A stretch of 64,000 nucleotides of DNA from Mercurialis annua (taxonomy: Eukaryota; Streptophyta; Magnoliopsida; Malpighiales; Euphorbiaceae), in the NCBI RefSeq assembly GCF_937616625.2, contig NC_065576.1:30368128-30432127 (forward strand). Reading direction: 5' to 3'. Below, piece by piece: positions 10,240 through 21,741 of this stretch. Both the position numbers and the translations under genes were made by a program. Below the pieces are notes generated by a model. It did no database searches. It saw nothing but the letters and a program-made list of their open reading frames with translations, and had not been told where the DNA came from. Numbering within the stretch: position 1 is the first letter of the stretch; each line of letters opens with the position of its first letter.

Positions 10240-10460
10240 GTCATACCTTGCACGATCATCGCATATATCCGCTGCCTTGCAACTCATTCAACCAAAATAA
10301 AAACTATCTTTAAAAGTACGTTTTGGTCCCTGAACTTTTTCCATATTTCCCGTTTGGTCCCTGAATTGCAATTCATCGTTACTCGTTACTCGTTACTCGT
10401 TCTGTTTGTCTCTCGGCGATAGTAATAATAGAAAAAACGCAGTTCAAAAAAAGCGAAAAA

Positions 10461-10579
10461 GGGGTGCAACACGAGGACTTCCCAGGAGGTCACCCATCCT
10501 AGTACTGCTCTCGCCCAAGCACGTTTAACTTCGGAGTTCTGATGGGATCCGGTGCATTAGTGCTGGTATGATCGCACCC
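10461..10579 (-). rRNA. 5S: 5S rRNA gene
   Basis: Reference gene body. Unit 333 bp. Confidence 0.96.
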
Positions 10580-10793
10580 GTCATACCTTGCACGATCATC
10601 GCATATATCCGCTGCCTTGCAACTCATTCAACCAAAATAAAAACTATCTTTAAAAGTACGTTTTGGTCCCTGAACTTTTTCCATATTTCCCGTTTGGTCC
10701 CTGAATTGCAATTCATCGTTACTCGTTACTCGTTCTGTTTGTCTCTCGGCGATAGTAATAATAGAAAAAACGCAGTTCAAAAAAAGCGAAAAA

Positions 10794-10912
10794 GGGGTGC
10801 AACACGAGGACTTCCCAGGAGGTCACCCATCCTAGTACTGCTCTCGCCCAAGCACGTTTAACTTCGGAGTTCTGATGGGATCCGGTGCATTAGTGCTGGT
10901 ATGATCGCACCC
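10794..10912 (-). rRNA. 5S: 5S rRNA gene
   Basis: Reference gene body. Unit 302 bp. Confidence 0.96.
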
Positions 10913-11095
10913 GTCATACCTTGCACGATCATCGCATATATCCGCTGCCTTGCAACTCATTCAACCAAAATAAAAACTATCTTTAAAAGTACGTTTTGGT
11001 CCCTGAATTGCAATTCATCGTTACTCGTTACTCGTTCTGTTTGTCTCTCGGCGATAGTAATAATAGAAAAAACGCAGTTCAAAAAAAGCGAAAAA

Positions 11096-11214
11096 GGGGT
11101 GCAACACGAGGACTTCCCAGGAGGTCACCCATCCTAGTACTGCTCTCGCCCAAGCACGTTTAACTTCGGAGTTCTGATGGGATCCGGTGCATTAGTGCTG
11201 GTATGATCGCACCC
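11096..11214 (-). rRNA. 5S: 5S rRNA gene
   Basis: Reference gene body. Unit 340 bp. Confidence 0.96.
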
Positions 11215-11435
11215 GTCATACCTTGCACGATCATCGCATATATCCGCTGCCTTGCAACTCATTCAACCAAAATAAAAACTATCTTTAAAAGTACGTTTTG
11301 GTCCCTGAACTTTTTCCATATTTCCCGTTTGGTCCCTGAATTGCAATTCATCGTTACTCGTTACTCGTTACTCGTTCTGTTTGTCTCTCGGCGATAGTAA
11401 TAATAGAAAAAACGCAGTTCAAAAAAAGCGAAAAA

Positions 11436-11554
11436 GGGGTGCAACACGAGGACTTCCCAGGAGGTCACCCATCCTAGTACTGCTCTCGCCCAAGCACGTT
11501 TAACTTCGGATTTCTGATGGGATCCGGTGCATTAGTGCTGGTATGATCGCACCC
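11436..11554 (-). rRNA. 5S: 5S rRNA gene, C44A
   Basis: C44A in the loop closed by helix III, seen only here. Unit 333 bp. Confidence 0.94.
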
Positions 11555-11768
11555 GTCATACCTTGCACGATCATCGCATATATCCGCTGCCTTGCAACTC
11601 ATTCAACCAAAATAAAAACTATCTTTAAAAGTACGTTTTGGTCCCTGAACTTTTTCCATATTTCCCGTTTGGTCCCTGAATTGCAATTCATCGTTACTCG
11701 TTACTCGTTCTGTTTGTCTCTCGGCGATAGTAATAATAGAAAAAACGCAGTTCAAAAAAAGCGAAAAA

Positions 11769-11887
11769 GGGGTGCAACACGAGGACTTCCCAGGAGGTCA
11801 CCCATCCTAGTACTGCTCTCGCCCAAGCACGTTTGACTTCGGAGTTCTGATGGGATCCGGTGCATTAGTGCTGGTATGATCGCACCC
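11769..11887 (-). rRNA. 5S: 5S rRNA gene, T53C
   Basis: T53C in box A; -30 substitution upstream as at 1543 and 5179. Unit 340 bp. Confidence 0.94.
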
Positions 11888-12108
11888 GTCATACCTTGCA
11901 CGATCATCGCATATATGCGCTGCCTTGCAACTCATTCAACCAAAATAAAAACTATCTTTAAAAGTACGTTTTGGTCCCTGAACTTTTTCCATATTTCCCG
12001 TTTGGTCCCTGAATTGCAATTCATCGTTACTCGTTACTCGTTACTCGTTCTGTTTGTCTCTCGGCGATAGTAATAATAGAAAAAACGCAGTTCAAAAAAA
12101 GCGAAAAA

Positions 12109-12227
12109 GGGGTGCAACACGAGGACTTCCCAGGAGGTCACCCATCCTAGTACTGCTCTCGCCCAAGCACGTTTAACTTCGGAGTTCTGATGGGATCCGG
12201 TGCATTAGTGCTGGTATGATCGCACCC
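12109..12227 (-). rRNA. 5S: 5S rRNA gene
   Basis: Reference gene body. Unit 302 bp. Confidence 0.96.
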
Positions 12228-12410
12228 GTCATACCTTGCACGATCATCGCATATATCCGCTGCCTTGCAACTCATTCAACCAAAATAAAAACTATCTTTA
12301 AAAGTACGTTTTGGTCCCTGAATTGCAATTCATCGTTACTCGTTACTCGTTCTGTTTGTCTCTCGGCGATAGTAATAATAGAAAAAACGCAGTTCAAAAA
12401 AAGCGAAAAA

Positions 12411-12529
12411 GGGGTGCAACACGAGGACTTCCCAGGAGGTCACCCATCCTAGTACTGCTCTCGCCCAAGCACGTTTATCTTCAGAGTTCTGATGGGATCC
12501 GGTGCATTAGTGCTGGTATGATCGCACCC
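12411..12529 (-). rRNA. 5S: 5S rRNA gene, T52A+C47T
   Basis: Same pair of changes as at 7507. Unit 340 bp. Confidence 0.94.
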
Positions 12530-12750
12530 GTCATACCTTGCACGATCATCGCATATATCCGCTGCCTTGCAACTCATTCAACCAAAATAAAAACTATCTT
12601 TAAAAGTACGTTTTGGTCCCTGAACTTTTTCCATATTTCCCGTTTGGTCCCTGAATTGCAATTCATCGTTACTCGTTACTCGTTACTCGTTCTGTTTGTC
12701 TCTCGGCGATAGTAATAATAGAAAAAACGCAGTTCAAAAAAAGCGAAAAA

Positions 12751-12869
12751 GGGGTGCAACACGAGGACTTCCCAGGAGGTCACCCATCCTAGTACTGCTC
12801 TCGCCCAAGCACGTTTAACTTCGGAGTTCTGATGGGATCCGGTGCATTAGTGCTGGTATGATCGCACCC
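12751..12869 (-). rRNA. 5S: 5S rRNA gene
   Basis: Reference gene body. Unit 333 bp. Confidence 0.96.
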
Positions 12870-13083
12870 GTCATACCTTGCACGATCATCGCATATATCC
12901 GCTGCCTTGCAACTCATTCAACCAAAATAAAAACTATCTTTAAAAGTACGTTTTGGTCCCTGAACTTTTTCCATATTTCCCGTTTGGTCCCTGAATTGCA
13001 ATTCATCGTTACTCGTTACTCGTTCTGTTTGTCTCTCGGCGATAGTAATAATAGAAAAAACGCAGTTCAAAAAAAGCGAAAAA

Positions 13084-13202
13084 GGGGTGCAACACGAGGA
13101 CTTCCCAGGAGGTCACCCATCCTAGTACTGCTCTCGCCCGAGCACGTTTAACTTCGGAGTTCTGATGGGATCCGGTGCATTAGTGCTGGTATGATCGCAC
13201 CC
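13084..13202 (-). rRNA. 5S: 5S rRNA gene, T63C
   Basis: T63C in box A, at the helix II bulge. Unit 333 bp. Confidence 0.94.
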
Positions 13203-13416
13203 GTCATACCTTGCACGATCATCGCATATATCCGCTGCCTTGCAACTCATTCAACCAAAATAAAAACTATCTTTAAAAGTACGTTTTGGTCCCTGAACTT
13301 TTTCCATATTTCCCGTTTGGTCCCTGAATTGCAATTCATCGTTACTCGTTACTCGTTCTGTTTGTCTCTCGGCGATAGTAATAATAGAAAAAACGCAGTT
13401 CAAAAAAAGCGAAAAA

Positions 13417-13535
13417 GGGGTGCAACACGAGGACTTCCCAGGAGGTCACCCATCCTAGTACTGCTCTCGCCCAAGCACGTTTAACTTCGGAGTTCTGATG
13501 GGATCCGGTGCATTAGTGCTGGTATGATCGCACCC
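13417..13535 (-). rRNA. 5S: 5S rRNA gene
   Basis: Reference gene body. Unit 340 bp. Confidence 0.96.
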
Positions 13536-13756
13536 GTCATACCTTGCACGATCATCGCATATATCCGCTGCCTTGCAACTCATTCAACCAAAATAAAAAC
13601 TATCTTTAAAAGTACGTTTTGGTCCCTGAACTTTTTCCATATTTCCCGTTTGGTCCCTGAATTGCAATTCATCGTTACTCGTTACTCGTTACTCGTTCTG
13701 TTTGTCTCTCGGCGATAGTAATAATAGAAAAAACGCAGTTCAAAAAAAGCGAAAAA

Positions 13757-13875
13757 GGGGTGCAACACGAGGACTTCCCAGGAGGTCACCCATCCTAGTA
13801 CTGCTCTCGCCCAAGCACGTTTAACTTCGGAGTTCTGATGGGATCCGGTGCATTAGTGCTGGTATGATCGCACCC
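13757..13875 (-). rRNA. 5S: 5S rRNA gene
   Basis: Reference gene body. Unit 333 bp. Confidence 0.96.
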
Positions 13876-14089
13876 GTCATACCTTGCACGATCATCGCAT
13901 ATATCCGCTGCCTTGCAACTCATTCAACCAAAATAAAAACTATCTTTAAAAGTACGTTTTGGTCCCTGAACTTTTTCCATATTTCCCGTTTGGTCCCTGA
14001 ATTGCAATTCATCGTTACTCGTTACTCGTTCTGTTTGTCTCTCGGCGATAGTAATAATAGAAAAAACGCAGTTCAAAAAAAGCGAAAAA

Positions 14090-14208
14090 GGGGTGCAACA
14101 CGAGGACTTCCCAGGAGGTCACCCATCCTAGTACTGCTCTCGCCCAAGCACGTTTAACTTCGGAGTTCTGATGGGATCCGGTGCATTAGTGCTGGTATGA
14201 TCGCACCT
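14090..14208 (-). rRNA. 5S: 5S rRNA gene, G1A
   Basis: First base A instead of G; still a purine start. Unit 340 bp. Confidence 0.94.
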
Positions 14209-14429
14209 GTCATACCTTGCACGATCATCGCATATATCCGCTGCCTTGCAACTCATTCAACCAAAATAAAAACTATCTTTAAAAGTACGTTTTGGTCCCT
14301 GAACTTTTTCCATATTTCCCGTTTGGTCCCTGAATTGCAATTCATCGTTACTCGTTACTCGTTACTCGTTCTGTTTGTCTCTCGGCGATAGTAATAATAG
14401 AAAAAACGCAGTTCAAAAAAAGCGAAAAA

Positions 14430-14548
14430 GGGGTGCAACACGAGGACTTCCCAGGAGGTCACCGATCCTAGTACTGCTCTCGCCCAAGCACGTTTAACTT
14501 CGGAGTTCTGATGGGATCCTGTGCATTAGTGCTGGTATGATCGCACCG
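14430..14548 (-). rRNA. 5S: 5S rRNA gene, haplotype K
   Basis: G85C, C29A, G1C. Unit 309 bp. Confidence 0.94.
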
Positions 14549-14738
14549 GTCATACCTTGCACGATCATCGCATATATCCGCTGCCTTGCAACTCATTCAA
14601 CCAAAATAAAAACTATCTTTAAAAGTACGTTTTGGTCCCTGAATTGCAATTCATCGTTACTCGTTACTCGTTACTCGTTCTGTTTGTCTCTCGGCGATAG
14701 TAATAATAGAAAAAACGCAGTTCAAAAAAAGCGAAAAA

Positions 14739-14857
14739 GGGGTGCAACACGAGGACTTCCCAGGAGGTCACCCATCCTAGTACTGCTCTCGCCCAAGCAC
14801 GTTTATCTTCGGAGTTCTGATGGGATCCGGTGCATTAGTGCTGGTATGATCGCACCC
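14739..14857 (-). rRNA. 5S: 5S rRNA gene, T52A
   Basis: T52A only. Unit 340 bp. Confidence 0.95.
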
Positions 14858-15078
14858 GTCATACCTTGCACGATCATCGCATATATCCGCTGCCTTGCAA
14901 CTCATTCAACCAAAATAAAAACTATCTTTAAAAGTACGTTTTGGTCCCTGAACTTTTTCCATATTTCCCGTTTGGTCCCTGAATTGCAATTCATCGTTAC
15001 TCGTTACTCGTTACTCGTTCTGTTTGTCTCTCGGCGATAGTAATAATAGAAAAAACGCAGTTCAAAAAAAGCGAAAAA

Positions 15079-15197
15079 GGGGTGCAACACGAGGACTTCC
15101 CAGGAGGTCACCGATCCTAGTACTGCTCTCGCCCAAGCACGTTTAACTTCGGAGTTCTGATGGGATCCTGTGCATTAGTGCTGGTATGATCGCACCG
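15079..15197 (-). rRNA. 5S: 5S rRNA gene, haplotype K
   Basis: Repeat of the gene at 14430. Unit 309 bp. Confidence 0.94.
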
Positions 15198-15387
15198 GTC
15201 ATACCTTGCACGATCATCGCATATATCCGCTGCCTTGCAACTCATTCAACCAAAATAAAAACTATCTTTAAAAGTACGTTTTGGTCCCTGAATTGCAATT
15301 CATCGTTACTCGTTACTCGTTACTCGTTCTGTTTGTCTCTCGGCGATAGTAATAATAGAAAAAACGCAGTTCAAAAAAAGCGAAAAA

Positions 15388-15506
15388 GGGGTGCAACACG
15401 AGGACTTCCCAGGAGGTCACCCATCCTAGTACTGCTCTCGCCCAAGCACGTTTATCTTCGGAGTTCTGATGGGATCCGGTGCATTAGTGCTGGTATGATC
15501 GCACCC
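15388..15506 (-). rRNA. 5S: 5S rRNA gene, T52A
   Basis: T52A only. Unit 333 bp. Confidence 0.95.
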
Positions 15507-15720
15507 GTCATACCTTGCACGATCATCGCATATATCCGCTGCCTTGCAACTCATTCAACCAAAATAAAAACTATCTTTAAAAGTACGTTTTGGTCCCTGA
15601 ACTTTTTCCATATTTCCCGTTTGGTCCCTGAATTGCAATTCATCGTTACTCGTTACTCGTTCTGTTTGTCTCTCGGCGATAGTAATAATAGAAAAAACGC
15701 AGTTCAAAAAAAGCGAAAAA

Positions 15721-15839
15721 GGGGTGCAACACGAGGACTTCCCAGGAGGTCACCCATCCTAGTACTGCTCTCGCCCAAGCACGTTTAACTTCGGAGTTCT
15801 GATGGGATCCGGTGCATTAGTGCTGGTATGATCGCACCC
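15721..15839 (-). rRNA. 5S: 5S rRNA gene
   Basis: Reference gene body. Unit 340 bp. Confidence 0.96.
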
Positions 15840-16060
15840 GTCATACCTTGCACGATCATCGCATATATCCGCTGCCTTGCAACTCATTCAACCAAAATAA
15901 AAACTATCTTTAAAAGTACGTTTTGGTCCCTGAACTTTTTCCATATTTCCCGTTTGGTCCCTGAATTGCAATTCATCGTTACTCGTTACTCGTTACTCGT
16001 TCTGTTTGTCTCTCGGCGATAGTAATAATAGAAAAAACGCAGTTCAAAAAAAGCGAAAAA

Positions 16061-16179
16061 GGGGTGCAACACGAGGACTTCCCAGGAGGTCACCCATCCT
16101 AGTACTGCTCTCGCCCAAGCACGTTTAACTTCGGAGTTCTGATGGGATCCGGTGCATTAGTGCTGGTATGATCGCACCC
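16061..16179 (-). rRNA. 5S: 5S rRNA gene
   Basis: Reference gene body. Unit 333 bp. Confidence 0.96.
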
Positions 16180-16393
16180 GTCATACCTTGCACGATCATC
16201 GCATATATCCGCTGCCTTGCAACTCATTCAACCAAAATAAAAACTATCTTTAAAAGTACGTTTTGGTCCCTGAACTTTTTCCATATTTCCCGTTTGGTCC
16301 CTGAATTGCAATTCATCGTTACTCGTTACTCGTTCTGTTTGTCTCTCGGCGATAGTAATAATAGAAAAAACGCAGTTCAAAAAAAGCGAAAAA

Positions 16394-16512
16394 GGGGTGC
16401 AACACGAGGACTTCCCAGGAGGTCACCCATCCTAGTACTGCTCTCGCCCAAGCACGTTTAACTTCGGAGTTCTGATGGGATCCGGTGCATTAGTGCTGGT
16501 ATGATCGCACCT
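16394..16512 (-). rRNA. 5S: 5S rRNA gene, G1A
   Basis: As at 14090. Unit 340 bp. Confidence 0.94.
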
Positions 16513-16733
16513 GTCATACCTTGCACGATCATCGCATATATCCGCTGCCTTGCAACTCATTCAACCAAAATAAAAACTATCTTTAAAAGTACGTTTTGGT
16601 CCCTGAACTTTTTCCATATTTCCCGTTTGGTCCCTGAATTGCAATTCATCGTTACTCGTTACTCGTTACTCGTTCTGTTTGTCTCTCGGCGATAGTAATA
16701 ATAGAAAAAACGCAGTTCAAAAAAAGCGAAAAA

Positions 16734-16852
16734 GGGGTGCAACACGAGGACTTCCCAGGAGGTCACCGATCCTAGTACTGCTCTCGCCCAAGCACGTTTA
16801 ACTTCGGAGTTCTGATGGGATCCTGTGCATTAGTGCTGGTATGATCGCACCG
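16734..16852 (-). rRNA. 5S: 5S rRNA gene, haplotype K
   Basis: G85C, C29A, G1C. Unit 309 bp; spacer ttaacc. Confidence 0.94.
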
Positions 16853-17042
16853 GTCATACCTTGCACGATCATCGCATATATCCGCTGCCTTGCAACTCAT
16901 TTAACCAAAATAAAAACTATCTTTAAAAGTACGTTTTGGTCCCTGAATTGCAATTCATCGTTACTCGTTACTCGTTACTCGTTCTGTTTGTCTCTCGGCG
17001 ATAGTAATAATAGAAAAAACGCAGTTCAAAAAAAGCGAAAAA

Positions 17043-17161
17043 GGGGTGCAACACGAGGACTTCCCAGGAGGTCACCCATCCTAGTACTGCTCTCGCCCAA
17101 GCACGTTTATCTTCGGAGTTCTGATGGGATCCGGTGCATTAGTGCTGGTATGATCGCACCC
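17043..17161 (-). rRNA. 5S: 5S rRNA gene, T52A
   Basis: T52A only. Unit 333 bp. Confidence 0.95.
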
Positions 17162-17375
17162 GTCATACCTTGCACGATCATCGCATATATCCGCTGCCTT
17201 GCAACTCATTCAACCAAAATAAAAACTATCTTTAAAAGTACGTTTTGGTCCCTGAACTTTTTCCATATTTCCCGTTTGGTCCCTGAATTGCAATTCATCG
17301 TTACTCGTTACTCGTTCTGTTTGTCTCTCGGCGATAGTAATAATAGAAAAAACGCAGTTCAAAAAAAGCGAAAAA

Positions 17376-17494
17376 GGGGTGCAACACGAGGACTTCCCAG
17401 GAGGTCACCCATCCTAGTACTGCTCTCGCCCAAGCACGTTTAACTTCGGAGTTCTGATGGGATCCGGTGCATTAGTGCTGGTATGATCGCACCC
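17376..17494 (-). rRNA. 5S: 5S rRNA gene
   Basis: Reference gene body. Unit 340 bp. Confidence 0.96.
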
Positions 17495-17715
17495 GTCATA
17501 CCTTGCACGATCATCGCATATATCCGCTGCCTTGCAACTCATTCAACCAAAATAAAAACTATCTTTAAAAGTACGTTTTGGTCCCTGAACTTTTTCCATA
17601 TTTCCCGTTTGGTCCCTGAATTGCAATTCATCGTTACTCGTTACTCGTTACTCGTTCTGTTTGTCTCTCGGCGATAGTAATAATAGAAAAAACGCAGTTC
17701 AAAAAAAGCGAAAAA

Positions 17716-17834
17716 GGGGTGCAACACGAGGACTTCCCAGGAGGTCACCCATCCTAGTACTGCTCTCGCCCAAGCACGTTTAACTTCGGAGTTCTGATGG
17801 GATCCGGTGCATTAGTGCTGGTATGATCGCACCC
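17716..17834 (-). rRNA. 5S: 5S rRNA gene
   Basis: Reference gene body. Unit 340 bp. Confidence 0.96.
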
Positions 17835-18055
17835 GTCATACCTTGCACGATCATCGCATATATCCGCTGCCTTGCAACTCATTCAACCAAAATAAAAACT
17901 ATCTTTAAAAGTACGTTTTGGTCCCTGAACTTTTTCCATATTTCCCGTTTGGTCCCTGAATTGCAATTCATCGTTACTCGTTACTCGTTACTCGTTCTGT
18001 TTGTCTCTCGGCGATAGTAATAATAGAAAAAACGCAGTTCAAAAAAAGCGAAAAA

Positions 18056-18174
18056 GGGGTGCAACACGAGGACTTCCCAGGAGGTCACCGATCCTAGTAC
18101 TGCTCTCGCCCAAGCACGTTTAACTTCGGAGTTCTGATGGGATCCTGTGCATTAGTGCTGGTATGATCGCACCG
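18056..18174 (-). rRNA. 5S: 5S rRNA gene, haplotype K
   Basis: G85C, C29A, G1C with a full-length 333-bp unit, unlike most K genes. Confidence 0.94.
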
Positions 18175-18388
18175 GTCATACCTTGCACGATCATCGCATA
18201 TATCCGCTGCCTTGCAACTCATTCAACCAAAATAAAAACTATCTTTAAAAGTACGTTTTGGTCCCTGAACTTTTTCCATATTTCCCGTTTGGTCCCTGAA
18301 TTGCAATTCATCGTTACTCGTTACTCGTTCTGTTTGTCTCTCGGCGATAGTAATAATAGAAAAAACGCAGTTCAAAAAAAGCGAAAAA

Positions 18389-18507
18389 GGGGTGCAACAC
18401 GAGGACTTCCCAGGAGGTCACCCATCCTAGTACTGCTCTCGCCCAAGCACGTTTAACTTCGGAGTTCTGATGGGATCCGGTGCATTAGTGCTGGTATGAT
18501 CGCACCC
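18389..18507 (-). rRNA. 5S: 5S rRNA gene
   Basis: Reference gene body. Unit 302 bp. Confidence 0.96.
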
Positions 18508-18690
18508 GTCATACCTTGCACGATCATCGCATATATCCGCTGCCTTGCAACTCATTCAACCAAAATAAAAACTATCTTTAAAAGTACGTTTTGGTCCCTG
18601 AATTGCAATTCATCGTTACTCGTTACTCGTTCTGTTTGTCTCTCGGCGATAGTAATAATAGAAAAAACGCAGTTCAAAAAAAGCGAAAAA

Positions 18691-18809
18691 GGGGTGCAAC
18701 ACGAGGACTTCCCAGGAGGTCACCCATCCTAGTACTGCTCTCGCCCAAGCACGTTTATCTTCAGAGTTCTGATGGGATCCGGTGCATTAGTGCTGGTATG
18801 ATCGCACCC
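18691..18809 (-). rRNA. 5S: 5S rRNA gene, T52A+C47T
   Basis: Two changes as at 7507. Unit 333 bp; spacer cccagaac. Confidence 0.94.
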
Positions 18810-19023
18810 GTCATACCTTGCACGATCATCGCATATATCCGCTGCCTTGCAACTCATTCAACCAAAATAAAAACTATCTTTAAAAGTACGTTTTGGTCCC
18901 AGAACTTTTTCCATATTTCCCGTTTGGTCCCTGAATTGCAATTCATCGTTACTCGTTACTCGTTCTGTTTGTCTCTCGGCGATAGTAATAATAGAAAAAA
19001 CGCAGTTCAAAAAAAGCGAAAAA

Positions 19024-19142
19024 GGGGTGCAACACGAGGACTTCCCAGGAGGTCACCCATCCTAGTACTGCTCTCGCCCAAGCACGTTTAACTTCGGAGT
19101 TCTGATGGGATCCGGTGCATTAGTGCTGGTATGATCGCACCC
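19024..19142 (-). rRNA. 5S: 5S rRNA gene
   Basis: Reference gene body. Unit 340 bp. Confidence 0.96.
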
Positions 19143-19363
19143 GTCATACCTTGCACGATCATCGCATATATCCGCTGCCTTGCAACTCATTCAACCAAAA
19201 TAAAAACTATCTTTAAAAGTACGTTTTGGTCCCTGAACTTTTTCCATATTTCCCGTTTGGTCCCTGAATTGCAATTCATCGTTACTCGTTACTCGTTACT
19301 CGTTCTGTTTGTCTCTCGGCGATAGTAATAATAGAAAAAACGCAGTTCAAAAAAAGCGAAAAA

Positions 19364-19482
19364 GGGGTGCAACACGAGGACTTCCCAGGAGGTCACCGAT
19401 CCTAGTACTGCTCTCGCCCAAGCACGTTTAACTTCGGAGTTCTGATGGGATCCTGTGCATTAGTGCTGGTATGATCGCACCG
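19364..19482 (-). rRNA. 5S: 5S rRNA gene, haplotype K
   Basis: G85C, C29A, G1C. Unit 309 bp; spacer ttaacc. Confidence 0.94.
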
Positions 19483-19672
19483 GTCATACCTTGCACGATC
19501 ATCGCATATATCCGCTGCCTTGCAACTCATTTAACCAAAATAAAAACTATCTTTAAAAGTACGTTTTGGTCCCTGAATTGCAATTCATCGTTACTCGTTA
19601 CTCGTTACTCGTTCTGTTTGTCTCTCGGCGATAGTAATAATAGAAAAAACGCAGTTCAAAAAAAGCGAAAAA

Positions 19673-19791
19673 GGGGTGCAACACGAGGACTTCCTAGGAG
19701 GTCACCCATCCTAGTACTGCTCTCGCCCAAGCACGTTTATCTTCGGAGTTCTGATGGGATCCGGTGCATTAGTGCTGGTATGATCGCACCC
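19673..19791 (-). rRNA. 5S: 5S rRNA gene, T52A+G97A
   Basis: G97A lies at the edge of box C. Unit 333 bp. Confidence 0.94.
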
Positions 19792-20005
19792 GTCATACCT
19801 TGCACGATCATCGCATATATCCGCTGCCTTGCAACTCATTCAACCAAAATAAAAACTATCTTTAAAAGTACGTTTTGGTCCCTGAACTTTTTCCATATTT
19901 CCCGTTTGGTCCCTGAATTGCAATTCATCGTTACTCGTTACTCGTTCTGTTTGTCTCTCGGCGATAGTAATAATAGAAAAAACGCAGTTCAAAAAAAGCG
20001 AAAAA

Positions 20006-20124
20006 GGGGTGCAACACGAGGACTTCCCAGGAGGTCACCCATCCTAGTACTGCTCTCGCCCAAGCACGTTTAACTTCGGAGTTCTGATGGGATCCGGTGC
20101 ATTAGTGCTGGTATGATCGCACCC
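20006..20124 (-). rRNA. 5S: 5S rRNA gene
   Basis: Reference gene body. Unit 302 bp. Confidence 0.96.
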
Positions 20125-20307
20125 GTCATACCTTGCACGATCATCGCATATATCCGCTGCCTTGCAACTCATTCAACCAAAATAAAAACTATCTTTAAAA
20201 GTACGTTTTGGTCCCTGAATTGCAATTCATCGTTACTCGTTACTCGTTCTGTTTGTCTCTCGGCGATAGTAATAATAGAAAAAACGCAGTTCAAAAAAAG
20301 CGAAAAA

Positions 20308-20426
20308 GGGGTGCAACACGAGGACTTCCCAGGAGGTCACCCATCCTAGTACTGCTCTCGCCCAAGCACGTTTATCTTCAGAGTTCTGATGGGATCCGGT
20401 GCATTAGTGCTGGTATGATCGCACCC
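20308..20426 (-). rRNA. 5S: 5S rRNA gene, T52A+C47T
   Basis: Matches 18691. Unit 333 bp with several private spacer changes (ctgaccttt, tctgctt, aaaaatcgc). Confidence 0.94.
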
Positions 20427-20640
20427 GTCATACCTTGCACGATCATCGCATATATCCGCTGCCTTGCAACTCATTCAACCAAAATAAAAACTATCTTTAA
20501 AAGTACGTTTTGGTCCCTGACCTTTTTCCATATTTCCCGTTTGGTCCCTGAATTGCAATTCATCGTTACTCGTTACTCGTTCTGCTTGTCTCTCGGCGAT
20601 AGTAATAATAGAAAAATCGCAGTTCAAAAAAAGCGAAAAA

Positions 20641-20759
20641 GGGGTGCAACACGAGGACTTCCCAGGAGGTCACCCATCCTAGTACTGCTCTCGCCCAAGC
20701 ACGTTTAACTTCGGAGTTCTGATGGGATCCGGTGCATTAGTGCTGGTATGATCGCACCC
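20641..20759 (-). rRNA. 5S: 5S rRNA gene
   Basis: Reference gene body. Unit 340 bp; spacer agtacctt. Confidence 0.96.
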
Positions 20760-20980
20760 GTCATACCTTGCACGATCATCGCATATATCCGCTGCCTTGC
20801 AACTCATTCAACCAAAATAAAAACTATCTTTAAAAGTACCTTTTGGTCCCTGAACTTTTTCCATATTTCCCGTTTGGTCCCTGAATTGCAATTCATCGTT
20901 ACTCGTTACTCGTTACTCGTTCTGTTTGTCTCTCGGCGATAGTAATAATAGAAAAAACGCAGTTCAAAAAAAGCGAAAAA

Positions 20981-21099
20981 GGGGTGCAACACGAGGACTT
21001 CCCAGGAGGTCACCGATCCTAGTACTGCTCTCGCCCAAGCACGTTTAACTTCGGAGTTCTGATGGGATCCTGTGCATTAGTGCTGGTATGATCGCACCG
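20981..21099 (-). rRNA. 5S: 5S rRNA gene, haplotype K
   Basis: G85C, C29A, G1C. Unit 309 bp; spacer ttaacc. Confidence 0.94.
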
Positions 21100-21289
21100 G
21101 TCATACCTTGCACGATCATCGCATATATCCGCTGCCTTGCAACTCATTTAACCAAAATAAAAACTATCTTTAAAAGTACGTTTTGGTCCCTGAATTGCAA
21201 TTCATCGTTACTCGTTACTCGTTACTCGTTCTGTTTGTCTCTCGGCGATAGTAATAATAGAAAAAACGCAGTTCAAAAAAAGCGAAAAA

Positions 21290-21408
21290 GGGGTGCAACA
21301 CGAGGACTTCCCAGGAGGTCACCCATCCTAGTACTGCTCTCGCCCAAGCACGTTTATCTTCGGAGTTCTGATGGGATCCGGTGCATTAGTGCTGGTATGA
21401 TCGCACCC
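21290..21408 (-). rRNA. 5S: 5S rRNA gene, T52A
   Basis: T52A only. Unit 333 bp. Confidence 0.95.
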
Positions 21409-21622
21409 GTCATACCTTGCACGATCATCGCATATATCCGCTGCCTTGCAACTCATTCAACCAAAATAAAAACTATCTTTAAAAGTACGTTTTGGTCCCT
21501 GAACTTTTTCCATATTTCCCGTTTGGTCCCTGAATTGCAATTCATCGTTACTCGTTACTCGTTCTGTTTGTCTCTCGGCGATAGTAATAATAGAAAAAAC
21601 GCAGTTCAAAAAAAGCGAAAAA

Positions 21623-21741
21623 GGGGTGCAACACGAGGACTTCCCAGGAGGTCACCCATCCTAGTACTGCTCTCGCCCAAGCACGTTTAACTTCGGAGTT
21701 CTGATGGGATCCGGTGCATTAGTGCTGGTATGATCGCACCC
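21623..21741 (-). rRNA. 5S: 5S rRNA gene
   Basis: Reference gene body. Unit 340 bp. Confidence 0.96.

Larger units (their letters stand above)
8171..11095. repeat. Three-gene block of 975 bp, three tandem copies
   Basis: Units 340, 333, 302 repeat three times (8171, 9146, 10121). A fourth, partial copy (340, 333) follows with C44A and T53C genes. All genes are reference sequence except A83T in the first. Confidence 0.9.
13417..14738. repeat. Four-gene block of 1,322 bp, copy 1 of 3 (dispersed)
   Basis: Unit order 340, 333, 340, 309. Gene order: reference, reference, G1A, K, followed on the right by a T52A gene. The same order and lengths occur at 15721-17042 and 26309-27630. Confidence 0.87.
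14430..15720. repeat. Two-gene tandem duplication (K gene then T52A gene)
   Basis: K gene with 309-bp unit followed by T52A gene occurs twice in direct succession (14430/14739 and 15079/15388), a 649-bp step. Confidence 0.85.
15721..17042. repeat. Four-gene block of 1,322 bp, copy 2 of 3
   Basis: Same unit lengths and gene haplotypes (reference, reference, G1A, K, then T52A) as 13417-14738. The K unit here has ttaacc for tcaacc in its spacer, shared with the units at 19364 and 20981. Confidence 0.87.
18389..21622. repeat. Five-gene block of 1,617 bp, two tandem copies
   Basis: Unit order 302,333,340,309,333 from 18389 and again from 20006. Gene order in both: reference, T52A+C47T, reference, K, T52A. 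The first copy's last gene also has G97A. The K unit has the ttaacc spacer mark in both. Confidence 0.9.
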
